Positions 13,099 through 24,144 of a stretch of 64,000 nt of DNA are shown here, one piece after another. How positions within the stretch are numbered: position 1 is the first letter of the stretch; each line of letters opens with the position of its first letter. Origin of the DNA: Lysobacter_L cavernae (GTDB lineage: Bacteria > Pseudomonadota > Gammaproteobacteria > Xanthomonadales > Xanthomonadaceae); assembly GCF_042648505.1 (NCBI RefSeq), contig NZ_JBHRXK010000002.1:248001-312000 (forward strand), given 5' to 3'. A program made the position numbers and the translations under genes. Under the pieces are notes generated by a model, which searched no databases, was not told the origin of the DNA, and saw only the letters and a list, made by a program, of their open reading frames with translations.

Positions 13099-13443
13099 AT
13101 GGCCACCCGTTACTACCTCAGCCTGCCCGACGCACAACGCGCCCGCGGCAGCGACCCGACGCTGTCGTTCACGGCGGTCAGCGCCGAGGGCTTCGCCGAG
13201 CAACTGCAAGCGGCGCTGCGCGAAGGCGCGCTGTTCGAACGCTGGAAGGCGCAGCAGGACGACCCCGACGCGGTTGAACCGGCGCTCGGCGCGACCGACC
13301 CCGATGCCACCGTGCAAGGCCAGCAGGACGACCTGCACATCGACCTGGTGGTGACCTCCAGCATTTCCGGCGAGGTACTCAAGCAGCGCCTGCGCTGGCT
13401 GGCTGGCAGTGCCTGGGAACTGCGCGACGTAACTGCCGCCTGA
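13099..13443 (+). CDS. Conserved small protein of unknown function
   Basis: A 114-residue acidic soluble protein beginning MATRYYLSLPDAQRARGSDP, without signal peptide or membrane segment. It has a central DDPDAVEP loop and an HIDLVVTSSISGEVL strand region. Codon use matches its neighbours and a purine-rich stretch (CGAGATC) precedes the ATG. I do not recognise a characterised family, and nothing in the context assigns a role. It is followed by a repeat block shared with 8815-8931. Confidence 0.6.
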   Translation: MATRYYLSLPDAQRARGSDPTLSFTAVSAEGFAEQLQAALREGALFERWKAQQDDPDAVEPALGATDPDATVQGQQDDLHIDLVVTSSISGEVLKQRLRWLAGSAWELRDVTAA

Positions 13444-13449
13444 GTTGCC

Positions 13450-13541
13450 ATTCCCCTCTCCCTCCGGGGTGAGGGGCTGCGCTTGCGAGCCATTGGCTCG
13501 CGCAGCACTGAACGCCTTCGCGTCCACGCGATGGCATTCGC
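13450..13541. repeat. Repeat block with two hairpins after the small gene
   Basis: The first hairpin is CCCCTCTCCC...GGGGTGAGGGG at 13453-13476. The second, 13485-13501, has arms GCGAGCC/GGCTCGC around ATT. CACTGAACGCCTTCGCG and CGATGGC follow in the same order as in the block near 8856. The region 13444-13624 holds no gene. It lies between convergent transcription units, so it could also terminate both. Confidence 0.6.
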
Positions 13542-13624
13542 GAACATGCGGGTCTGTGATGCCTGTTACCCCGCCGGGAGAATGGCTACAAACTCGACCG
13601 GCGAAGGTTGAACCAACACCTGCT

Positions 13625-14455
13625 TCAGCCGTGCAATGCCTGCGCGTGGTAGGCGATGTGTTCACCGATGAAACTGGCGATGAAGTAATAACTGTGGTCG
13701 TAGCCCGGCTGCATCCGCAACTGCAGCGGGTGGCCAGCCTGCGCGCAGGCCGCCTGCAGCAACTCCGGGCGCAGTCGGTCGACGAGGAATTCGTCGGCCT
13801 CGCCCTGGTCGATGAGCAACGGCAACCGCTCGCTGGCCGCGATCACCAGTTCGCTGGCATCCCATGCTTTCCACGCATCGCGGTCGTCGCCCAGGTAGGC
13901 AGCGAACGCCTTCTCACCCCACGGCGTGCGTGACGGCGCCACGATCGGAGCGAACGCCGAAACGCTGCGGTAACGCCCGGGGTTTTTAAGCGCGGCAAGC
14001 AACGCGCCGTGCCCGCCCATCGAATGCCCGCTGATGCCACGCGCATCGCTCGCCGGAAAATCCGCTTCGATCAGCGCTGGCAATTCATCGACCACGTAGT
14101 CGTGCATGCGGTAATGCGTGGCCCACGGCGCCTGCGTGGCGTTGACGTAGAAGCCGGCGCCCTGGCCGAGGTCGTAGCCGTCGGCATCGGCGACGTCGGC
14201 ACCGCGCGGGCTGGTGTCGGGCGCGACCAGGATCACGCCGTGCTCGGCGGCGTAGCGCTGCGCACCGGCCTTGGTGATGAAGTTCTGCTCGCTGCAGGTC
14301 AGGCCGCTGAGCCAATACAACACCGGCAGCTTCTGCGTGGCCGCCTGCGGCGGCAGGTAGATGCCGAAGCGCATCTCGCAGCCGAGCGTGTCGGAGTGGT
14401 GTGACCAGACCTGCTGCGAGCCGCCGAAGCAGGCGTGTTGTTCGATGCGTTGCAT
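13625..14455 (-). CDS. fghA: S-formylglutathione hydrolase
   Basis: A 276-residue cytoplasmic alpha/beta hydrolase of the esterase D family, hydrolysing S-formylglutathione to formate and glutathione. The nucleophile motif GISGHSMGGHG places Ser145. Asp221 (GEADEF) and His254 (PGYDHSYYF) complete the triad. LSGLTCSEQNF and the TSPRGADV segment are typical of the family, and the length fits. It is downstream of frmA on the same strand, and together they detoxify formaldehyde. About 100 bases with a REP-like pair separate the two genes, so the spacing has been widened compared with the compact operons of other proteobacteria. Confidence 0.92.
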   Translation of the reverse strand: MQRIEQHACFGGSQQVWSHHSDTLGCEMRFGIYLPPQAATQKLPVLYWLSGLTCSEQNFITKAGAQRYAAEHGVILVAPDTSPRGADVADADGYDLGQGAGFYVNATQAPWATHYRMHDYVVDELPALIEADFPASDARGISGHSMGGHGALLAALKNPGRYRSVSAFAPIVAPSRTPWGEKAFAAYLGDDRDAWKAWDASELVIAASERLPLLIDQGEADEFLVDRLRPELLQAACAQAGHPLQLRMQPGYDHSYYFIASFIGEHIAYHAQALHG

Positions 14456-14470
14456 ACGTTGCCCCGATTT

Positions 14471-14550
14471 GTCATCCCGAGCGCAGCGAGGGATCTGCTG
14501 TCGTCTTCGTTTAGAAGCGGAGGCATATCCCTCGCTTCGCTCAGGACGAC
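14471..14550. repeat. REP-like inverted repeat between frmA and fghA
   Basis: GTCATCCCGAGCGCAGCGAG from 14471 and CCCTCGCTTCGCTCAGGACG ending near 14548 are inverted partners around a 27-base spacer. The family differs from the TTCCCGCGAA type. Lying inside the probable operon it may cause partial transcript termination or mark a processing site. Confidence 0.7.
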
Positions 14551-14555
14551 AGTGG

Positions 14556-15665
14556 TCAGTAATGGATGACGGAACGGATCGACTTGCCCTCGTGCATCAG
14601 GTCGAAAGCGTCGTTGATCTCGTCCAGCGGCAGCGTATGGGTCACGAATGGCGCCAGCTCGATGTCGCCGCGCATCGCATCCTCGACCATGCCGGGCAGT
14701 TGCGTGCGGCCCTTCACGCCGCCAAACGCCGTGCCCATCCACTTGCGGCCGGTGACCAGCTGGAACGGCCGCGTGCTGATCTCCTGGCCGGCGCCGGCCA
14801 CGCCGATGATCACCGACTGGCCCCAGCCGCGGTGCGCGCACTCCAGCGCCGCACGCATCACGTTGATGTTGCCGATGCACTCGAACGAGTGATCCACGCC
14901 CCAGCCGGTCATCTCGACGATCACCTGCTGGATGGGCTTGTCGGAGTCCTTCGGATTGACGCAGTCGGTCGCCCCCATTTGCCGCGCCAACTCGAACTTG
15001 CTCGGGTTGGTGTCGATGGCGATGATGCGCCCGGCCTTGGCCTGGCGCGCGCCCTGGATCACCGCCAGGCCAATGCCGCCGAGGCCGAACACCGCCACCG
15101 AATCGCCCGCCTGCACCTTGGCGGTGTTGTGCACGGCCCCTATCCCGGTGGTGACGCCGCAGCCGAGCAGGCAGACCTGCTCGTGGTTGGCCTGCGGGTT
15201 GATCTTCGCCAGCGACACCTCGGCCACGACCGTGTACTCGCTGAAGGTCGAGCAGCCCATGTAGTGGTAAATCGGCTCGCCGTTGTAGGAGAAGCGACTG
15301 GTGCCGTCCGGCATCACGCCCTTGCCCTGGGTGGCGCGCACCGCCACGCACAGGTTGGTCTTGCCCGACTGGCAGAACAGGCACTGGCCGCACTCGGCCG
15401 TGTACAGCGGGATGACGTGGTCGCCCGGCTGGACGCTGGTCACGCCCTCGCCGACCTCGACCACCACGCCGGCGCCCTCATGGCCCAGCACGCACGGGAA
15501 CAGGCCTTCCGGATCATCGCCGCTGAGCGTGAACGCGTCGGTGTGGCAGACGCCGGTGTGGCTGATCTTCACCAGCACCTCGCCGGCTTTCGGCGGAGCG
15601 ACGTCGATCTCGACGATCTGCAAGGGCTGGCCGGGGGCGAAGGCGACGGCGGCACGGGATTTCAT
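14556..15665 (-). CDS. frmA: S-(hydroxymethyl)glutathione dehydrogenase (class III alcohol dehydrogenase)
   Basis: A 369-residue cytoplasmic zinc, NAD-dependent dehydrogenase. It oxidises S-hydroxymethylglutathione, formed from formaldehyde and glutathione, to S-formylglutathione; class III enzymes also reduce S-nitrosoglutathione. Catalytic zinc ligands are Cys40 (GVCHTD) and His62 (GHEGAG). Structural zinc ligands lie in ECGQCLFCQSGKTNLC (Cys92, 95, 98, 106). GLGGIGLAVIQGAR is the Rossmann loop. The start MKSRAAVAFAPG is preceded by AGGAGT. It is the first gene of the pair with fghA. No FrmR-type repressor gene is adjacent. Confidence 0.95.
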   Translation of the reverse strand: MKSRAAVAFAPGQPLQIVEIDVAPPKAGEVLVKISHTGVCHTDAFTLSGDDPEGLFPCVLGHEGAGVVVEVGEGVTSVQPGDHVIPLYTAECGQCLFCQSGKTNLCVAVRATQGKGVMPDGTSRFSYNGEPIYHYMGCSTFSEYTVVAEVSLAKINPQANHEQVCLLGCGVTTGIGAVHNTAKVQAGDSVAVFGLGGIGLAVIQGARQAKAGRIIAIDTNPSKFELARQMGATDCVNPKDSDKPIQQVIVEMTGWGVDHSFECIGNINVMRAALECAHRGWGQSVIIGVAGAGQEISTRPFQLVTGRKWMGTAFGGVKGRTQLPGMVEDAMRGDIELAPFVTHTLPLDEINDAFDLMHEGKSIRSVIHY

Positions 15666-15831
15666 GGGGGGACTCCTGCGGATGCACAGGCGCCAATTCT
15701 AGTTGTCGAGCGCAACGGGCGCGTGGCACTAGCGGGCGAATGCCATGCCGGTGGCGTGCAGGATGGCGCTGCACCGCGACCCGGATCGCCCGATCCGCCC
15801 TTTCGCCTGGCCTTGGCACGCGTAGCGTGTC

Positions 15832-18597
<2,766 letters not shown>

Positions 18598-18767
18598 CCA
18601 CCGAGCCTACCGCACTGCAACATTTGCCGGCGATGGTTACACGCGCAACGGATTGCCGCGGGCTCTGGCCTGTGGGACGTGCCACATCGCCCCCATCGAC
18701 GTGCGCCACGACCGGTCGCCTGCCGTGTTCACGTTATTGCTGGTTTGACTGTCCCCGGGTACTCATC

Positions 18768-20417
18768 ATGCTCCGCCTGCTCACGCTGTCACTGCTGTTG
18801 CTCGGTTGCGCCGTGCTGTCCTCGTGCGAGGGCCCGTCCACCCGCACCGATGTGGCCGGGCCGCCGCTGTTCGAGACCTTCGGCAATCTGCACCGCGACA
18901 TCGACACGCCCGTGCCCGCTGCGCAGCAATATTTCGACCAAGGCCTGCGCCTGGCCTACGGCTTCAACCACGAGGCCGCCGGGCGCGCATTCGCCGAGGC
19001 CGAGCGCCTGGACCCGAACTGCGCCATGTGCGCCTGGGGCCGTGCGCTGGTGCTGGGCCCCAACATCAACCTGCCGATGGCGCCGGAACTGGCCGCCGAC
19101 GCGACCATGTTCGCCACCCGCGCGAAGAACCTCGCCGCACGGGCGCGCCCGGTCGATCGCGCGCTGATCGATGCGCTGGCGCAGCGTTACGCCACGCCCG
19201 CGCCGGACGACCGCAGGCCACTCGACGAGGCCTACGCGCAGGCGATGGCCGAAGTGGCTCGGCAATACCCGGACGACGACGACGTGGCGGTGCTGTACGC
19301 CGAGGCGCTGATGGATCTGTCGCCCTGGGCGTACTGGGCGCCCGACGGCCAGCCGACGCAGTACACACCGCGCATTGTCGACACGCTGGAGCGCGTGCTG
19401 CGGCGCAACCCCAAACACATCGGTGCGATGCACTACTACATCCACGCCGTCGAGGCCTCCACCGACCCCAAGCGCGCCGAACCCTACGCCGACCAGCTGG
19501 CCGCGCTGGCGCCGGGATCGGGTCATCTGGTGCACATGCCGGCGCACGTCTACATCCGCGTTGGCCGCTACCACGACGCGACGCTCAGCAACTTCGCCGC
19601 CAGCTCCGCTGACAAGGCGTTCCTGGCCGTGTGCCGTGGCAGCAACGGTGCCTATCCGCTGGGCTACGTGCCGCACAACTGGCACTTCGCCGCGATGACG
19701 GCGGCCCTGCACGGCTCGCGCACGCTGGCGCTGGAGGCGGCCGACCAGACCGCCCAGCGCGTGGACCCGGCGCAGATGGAGGCGATGGCCTTCATGCAGC
19801 AGTTCGTGGTCGCGCCGCTGTTTGCGCAGGTGCGTTTCGGTGAGTGGGACAAGATCCTCGCCACCCAGGAACCGCCGTCGGAGCTGCCCTACCCGCGCGC
19901 GGTCTGGCACTTCGCGCGCGGCATGGCCCTGGTGCGCCAGCGCAAGGCCGGTGAGGGGCAGAGGGAATACCTCAAGCTGCAGGCCATCGCCCGCGATCCA
20001 GCACTGCAGAAAGTGATGCTGTTCGACATCAACCGCGCCGACCACGTGCTGGCCGTCGCCGACAGCATGCTGCGCGGCGAGATCGCCCTGGCACGTGGTG
20101 ACCGCAAGGGCGGGATCGCCGCGCTGCGCAAGGCGGCGACGGCGGAAGATCAGCTCAACTACAACGAGCCGCCCGACTGGCCGCTGCCGGTGCGCCCGTA
20201 CCTGGGCGCGGCATTGCTGGACGCCGGCCGCGCCAAGGAGGCGATGGCGGTCTACGACGAGGACCTGCGCAAGTACCCGGAAAACGGTTGGTCGCTGTAC
20301 GGCCTGTCGCTGGCGCAGGCCAGGCTCAAGCAGACCGATACCGCCGCCAACACGCGCCGCCGCTTCAACGCGGCCTGGCAATGGGCGGACGTCCAGCTGG
20401 AGTCGTCGCGGTTCTGA
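18768..20417 (+). CDS. TPR-repeat lipoprotein
   Basis: A 549-residue envelope protein. ATG 18768 begins a lipoprotein signal (MLRLLTLSLLLLGCAVLSSC; lipidation at Cys14 or Cys20). Helical repeat segments follow: AAQQYFDQGLRLAYGFNHE, then RAFAEAERLDPNCAMCAWG, RNPKHIGAMHYYIHAVEAS and, near the C-terminus, DAGRAKEAMAVYDEDL..YPENGWSLYG. These fit tetratricopeptide repeats. The CAMC pair and HMPAHVYIRVGRY segment recur in the large TPR-lipoprotein family of Proteobacteria and Bacteroidetes whose function is unknown. It is transcribed divergently from ppc and alone, ending in a hairpin shared with gshA. Confidence 0.8.
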   Translation: MLRLLTLSLLLLGCAVLSSCEGPSTRTDVAGPPLFETFGNLHRDIDTPVPAAQQYFDQGLRLAYGFNHEAAGRAFAEAERLDPNCAMCAWGRALVLGPNINLPMAPELAADATMFATRAKNLAARARPVDRALIDALAQRYATPAPDDRRPLDEAYAQAMAEVARQYPDDDDVAVLYAEALMDLSPWAYWAPDGQPTQYTPRIVDTLERVLRRNPKHIGAMHYYIHAVEASTDPKRAEPYADQLAALAPGSGHLVHMPAHVYIRVGRYHDATLSNFAASSADKAFLAVCRGSNGAYPLGYVPHNWHFAAMTAALHGSRTLALEAADQTAQRVDPAQMEAMAFMQQFVVAPLFAQVRFGEWDKILATQEPPSELPYPRAVWHFARGMALVRQRKAGEGQREYLKLQAIARDPALQKVMLFDINRADHVLAVADSMLRGEIALARGDRKGGIAALRKAATAEDQLNYNEPPDWPLPVRPYLGAALLDAGRAKEAMAVYDEDLRKYPENGWSLYGLSLAQARLKQTDTAANTRRRFNAAWQWADVQLESSRF

Positions 20418-20420
20418 GGT

Positions 20421-20439
20421 TGCGGCACCCGGTGCCGCA
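20421..20439. terminator. Hairpin between convergent genes
   Basis: TGCGGCACC and GGTGCCGCA form perfect nine-base arms around one base, four bases after the TPR lipoprotein stop and just beyond the gshA stop on the other strand. There is no U-tract, so termination is plausible rather than certain. Confidence 0.5.
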
Positions 20440-20450
20440 GCGCGCGTCAC

Positions 20451-21857
20451 TCAGTACGCGAACTGCGTGAACACCGGGTCGACGTTGCCACCCCAGGCGC
20501 CATGGAAGAGTTCGAGCTTGCGTTCGGCCGGGGTGATGCCGGCCTCGACGAACTCCATCATCGGCGCGAGGTAGACCGACTCGTCGGCGCCGTTGCTGTT
20601 GTGATGGGCGCGGCGCTGCAGGCCATGCGCGGAGATCTCCAGCGCGCGCCGGGCCAGGTCGAGCACGCTGCCGCGGCGGAACGGCAGCTTGAGCGCATGC
20701 TTGGGCACGCCATCGCGCAAGGCGTGGCGCTCGGCCAGGGTGAAGTCGCGGACCAGGTCCCAGGCGGCGTCGAGCGCGGTGTCGTCGTAGAGCAAGCCGA
20801 CCCAGAACGCCGGCAGCGCGCAGATGCGGTTCCACGGGCCGGAGTCGGCACCGCGCATCTCCAGGTATTTCTTCAGCCGCACCTCGGGGAAGGCGGTGGT
20901 GCTGTGGTCGGCCCAGTCGCGCAGCAGCGGCCGCTGGCCCGGGTAGGCCGGCAGCTTGCCGTCGAGGAAATCGCGGAATGATTGCCCGGACGCATCGATG
21001 TAGTGACCGTCGCGGTAGACGAAGTACATCGGCACGTCGAGCAGGTAGTCGACATAACGCTCATAGCCGAAGCCGTCCTCGAACACGAAGTCGAGCAGGC
21101 CGGTGCGGTTCGGATCGGTGTCGGTCCAGATGTGCGAGCGGTAGCTCAGGTAACCGTTGGGCTGGCCCTCGGTGAACGGCGAGTCGGCGAACAGCGCGGT
21201 CGCGATCGGCTGCAGCGCCAGCGACACGCGGAATTTCTTGACCATGTCGGCTTCGGAGCCGACGTCGAGGTTGACCTGCACGGTCGAGGTGCGGGTCATC
21301 ATGTCCAGGCCGAGCGAGCCGACCTTGGGCATGTACTCGCGCATGATCTTGTAGCGACCCTTGGGCATCCACGGCATCTCGTCGCGGCGCCACTTGGGCT
21401 GGAAGCCCATGCCGAGGAAGCCCAGGCCCATCGGCTCGGCCACCGCGCGCACCTCCTTGAGGTGGCTGGAGGTCTCGCAGCAGGTGTCGTGCAGCGTCGC
21501 CAGCGGCGCGCCGGACAGCTCCAGTTGGCCGGCCGGCTCCAGCGACACCGAGGCCTGCTCGCGACTGAGCGCGATGACGCGCTGCGCGCCATCATCGGCA
21601 TGTTCCGTCACCGGCGACCAGCCAAACCGGGTCAGCCCCTTGAGCAGCGCCTCGATGCCGCGCTCGCCGTCAAACGTCGGCGGGCGCAGGTCGTCGCTGC
21701 GGAAGCCGAACTTCTCGTGCTCGGTACCGATCTTCCAGTCGGAGCGCGCGCGCGCGCCCGAGGCCAGATAGTCGATCAGCTGCGTGCGCCCCTCGGCTCC
21801 CGCGGCAATGGCAATTTCCTTGACCTGACTGGGACCGGACACAGACACCTCGCACAT
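20451..21857 (-). CDS. gshA: Glutamate-cysteine ligase (plant/alphaproteobacterial type)
   Basis: A 468-residue cytosolic enzyme catalysing the first step of glutathione synthesis. It belongs to the GCS2/plant-type branch usual in Xanthomonadaceae rather than the E. coli type. Visible motifs are WKIGTEHEKFGF near the N-terminus (ATP/glutamate site), SLEPAGQLELSGAPLATLHD, RTSTVQVNLDVGSEADM and LPAFWVGLLYDD. ATG 21857 is preceded by AGAGGGG. Longer in-frame starts upstream cross the divergent promoter region and lack family similarity. It supplies the glutathione used by frmA/fghA, although it is a separate transcription unit. The 270 bases to the divergent VIT gene contain no gene. Confidence 0.93.
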   Translation of the reverse strand: MCEVSVSGPSQVKEIAIAAGAEGRTQLIDYLASGARARSDWKIGTEHEKFGFRSDDLRPPTFDGERGIEALLKGLTRFGWSPVTEHADDGAQRVIALSREQASVSLEPAGQLELSGAPLATLHDTCCETSSHLKEVRAVAEPMGLGFLGMGFQPKWRRDEMPWMPKGRYKIMREYMPKVGSLGLDMMTRTSTVQVNLDVGSEADMVKKFRVSLALQPIATALFADSPFTEGQPNGYLSYRSHIWTDTDPNRTGLLDFVFEDGFGYERYVDYLLDVPMYFVYRDGHYIDASGQSFRDFLDGKLPAYPGQRPLLRDWADHSTTAFPEVRLKKYLEMRGADSGPWNRICALPAFWVGLLYDDTALDAAWDLVRDFTLAERHALRDGVPKHALKLPFRRGSVLDLARRALEISAHGLQRRAHHNSNGADESVYLAPMMEFVEAGITPAERKLELFHGAWGGNVDPVFTQFAY

Positions 21858-22127
21858 GGAACCCCTCTGCAAGGCCCGATGCCCTGCTCGCGCGATGAAG
21901 CCACGGCGCGGAAGCGGCCGCGACACCGCGGCAGCGGATGTCGTCGTCCTGACTGCGATGTTGGGACGCCGCCCCTGATCGCAAGTCCCGGGCAGTGTAG
22001 CGGCCGGCCCGGGGCGAACAATGCCGGTCTTGCAACGCTGTAGTGCGAGCCGCCCACTGGCAGCGGTCGCGGCCCGCGTGCTGGCGCGCCCAGTCCGCCG
22101 GCGCATCCTTGGGTATACGCTGCGGCC

Positions 22128-22883
22128 ATGAATCTGAATGCCTCCCGCCGCGACGCGGCCGCCACTGTCGATACCGCAGGACCTGCGATGCACCCATTGC
22201 ACCGGGAAACCCACCGCTCCGGCCGCGTCGGCTGGTTGCGCGCGGCGGTGCTCGGTGCCAACGACGGCATCGTCTCGGTGTCCGGCCTGGTGGTCGGTGT
22301 GGCCGCGAGCGGCGCGACCCATTCGGCGGTGCTCTTGAGCGGCATCGCCGGTGTGGTCGCCGGGGCGATGTCGATGGCCGCCGGCGAGTACGTGTCGGTG
22401 CAGTCGCAGGCCGATACCGAGCGCGCCGACATCGACCTCGAACGGCGTCAGCTGGCGCAGGCGCCGCAGTACGAGCTCAACGAGCTGACCCACATCTACG
22501 TCCGCCGCGGCCTGCAACCGGAGCTCGCCCGGCAGGTCGCCGAACAGCTCAGCGCCCACGACGCACTGGCGGCGCACGCGCGTGACGAACTCGGCATCAC
22601 CGAGACGCTGCGTCCGCGCCCGGTGCAGGCAGCGCTGGCATCGGCGACGGCGTTCAGCAGCGGCGCGACGCTGCCGATCGCAGCGGTGCTGCTGGCGCCA
22701 GCCGGACAGGTAGAACCGATCACCATCACGGTGACCCTGGCCAGCCTGTTCCTGTCCGGCGCCCTGGCCGCGCGCGTCGGCGGTGCCCGCGTCCTGCGCG
22801 GTGCGTTGCGGGTGGTGTTCTGGGGAGCGCTGGCGATGGTGGCATCGTCGCTGGTCGGACGGTTGTTCGGCATCGCCACCTGA
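22128..22883 (+). CDS. VIT1/CCC1 family metal transporter
   Basis: A 251-residue inner-membrane protein. AAVLGANDGIVSVSGLVVGV is the first helix signature of vacuolar iron transporter (DUF125) proteins. GAMSMAAGEYVSVQSQ follows as helix 2 with the conserved metal-path Met/Glu. A soluble helical region holds acidic residues (DTERADIDLERRQ), and three more hydrophobic segments reach the C-terminus. Homologues move Fe(II) or Mn(II) out of the cytoplasm. The exact ion cannot be told here. Its neighbours do not add a clue. Confidence 0.85.
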   Translation: MNLNASRRDAAATVDTAGPAMHPLHRETHRSGRVGWLRAAVLGANDGIVSVSGLVVGVAASGATHSAVLLSGIAGVVAGAMSMAAGEYVSVQSQADTERADIDLERRQLAQAPQYELNELTHIYVRRGLQPELARQVAEQLSAHDALAAHARDELGITETLRPRPVQAALASATAFSSGATLPIAAVLLAPAGQVEPITITVTLASLFLSGALAARVGGARVLRGALRVVFWGALAMVASSLVGRLFGIAT

Positions 22884-22945
22884 GACACCGATGCCGTGCC
22901 GCGTTGCGGCATGCCTTGTATCGCCGCGCTCACTACACTGCTGCC

Positions 22946-23998
22946 ATGTCGCAACTGCAGCTCCCTTCGCGCAGCAAGAAGACCAAGACCACCTCGTTCG
23001 ACATTGCCCACAAGGCCGGTGTCTCGCAGGCGACCGTGTCGCGGGTGCTGCGCGGCAGCCCGCTGGTCAACGCCGAGACGCGCCAACGAGTCGAGGCCGC
23101 CGTGCGCGAGCTCAACTACAAGGTCGACCGCCATGCCTCCAGCCTGCGCACGCAGCGCTCGGGCACGCTGGCGCTGCTGCTGTTCGAGGACCCGACTCCG
23201 GACGAATCGCACATCAATCCGTTCTTCCTGTCGATGCTCGGCTCGATCACCCGTGCCTGCGCGCGCGAGGGCCAGGACCTGCTGATCTCGTTCCAGCAGC
23301 TGTCAGACGACTGGCACGCCGACTACGAGGACAGCATGAAGGCCGACGGCCTGATCCTGCTCGGCTACGGCGATTACCTCGCGTACCAGGGCAAGCTGGA
23401 GAAGCTGGTCGCGCAGGGCACGCGCTTCGTGCGCTGGGGTGCGGTGCTGCCGGACCAGCCGGGGCTGTCGATCGGCTGCGACAACTTCAACGGCGGGCGC
23501 CTGGCAGGCGAGCACCTGGTCGGCCTCGGCCGCCGCCGCATCGCCTTCCTCGGCGGCGCTTCCAGCCACAGTCCGGAATTCTTCGACCGCTTCCGCGGCT
23601 GCGACGCCGCACTGCGCGAAGTCGGCGGCGCGATGGAAGCGATCCTGCAGGTGGATGCGGAAAGCTCCGAGGAAGACGGCTACGCCGCCGCCGGCGAGCT
23701 GCTGGCACGCGGCGGCGCCTTCGACGCGGTGTTCGCCGCCAGCGACCTGATCGCGCTTGGCGCGATGCGCGCCCTGGCCGACGCCGACCTGCGCGTGCCC
23801 GAGGACATCGCCGTGGTCGGCTTCGACGACATCCCGATGGCGCGCTTCGCCACGCCGCCGCTGACGACCGTGTTCCAGGACACCAAGCGCGCCGGCGAAC
23901 TGCTGGTGGAGACCCTCATGCGCCAGGTCATGGGCGAGACGACGCAGAGCATCACGCTGCCGGCGTCGCTGGTGGTGCGCAAGTCGAGCGGGGCGTAG
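22946..23998 (+). CDS. LacI-family regulator of the maltose locus
   Basis: A 350-residue transcription factor. The DNA-binding helix-turn-helix SFDIAHKAGVSQATVSRVL is followed by hinge residues (YKVDRHASSLRTQRSGTLAL) and a periplasmic-binding-protein-like sugar domain (AVVGFDDIPMARFATPPLTT). ATG 22946 gives a normal LacI length; an upstream ATG at 22904 only adds an atypical tail. It is convergent with the amylase gene and lies next to the MFS importer, TBDR and alpha-glucosidase. This matches the maltose loci of Caulobacter and Xanthomonas, whose LacI-type regulators respond to maltose. The two palindromic sites at 30567 and 30640 are the probable operators (inference). Confidence 0.85.
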   Translation: MSQLQLPSRSKKTKTTSFDIAHKAGVSQATVSRVLRGSPLVNAETRQRVEAAVRELNYKVDRHASSLRTQRSGTLALLLFEDPTPDESHINPFFLSMLGSITRACAREGQDLLISFQQLSDDWHADYEDSMKADGLILLGYGDYLAYQGKLEKLVAQGTRFVRWGAVLPDQPGLSIGCDNFNGGRLAGEHLVGLGRRRIAFLGGASSHSPEFFDRFRGCDAALREVGGAMEAILQVDAESSEEDGYAAAGELLARGGAFDAVFAASDLIALGAMRALADADLRVPEDIAVVGFDDIPMARFATPPLTTVFQDTKRAGELLVETLMRQVMGETTQSITLPASLVVRKSSGA

Positions 23999-24032
23999 CA
24001 GCAAGAGCGCCCCCTCTTCCGTCCTTCGGGCA

Positions 24033-24110
24033 CCTTCTCCCACAAGGGGAGAAGGAAAAGCGATTCGATCGAAGCTCGGGTTATCCCTCTCCCCTCGCGG
24101 GAGAGGGATA
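24033..24110. repeat. Two strong hairpins between convergent genes
   Basis: The first hairpin has arms CCTTCTCCC (24033-24041) and GGGAGAAGG (24047-24055) followed by AAAAG. The second has exact 12-base arms TATCCCTCTCCC (24082-24093) and GGGAGAGGGATA (24099-24110). They lie between the convergent lacI and amylase genes and can act as terminators for both. The sequences also resemble a dispersed REP-like family, related to the palindrome at 53267. Confidence 0.65.
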
Positions 24111-24144
24111 GGCCGCCGCACGCGGCCAGGGAGAGGGATCGCAG

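Noticed and set aside
20451..22577. 708-residue extension of glutamate-cysteine ligase
   Set aside because: The first 240 residues cross the divergent promoter region and overlap the VIT gene. The family start with AGAGGGG before it is at 21857.
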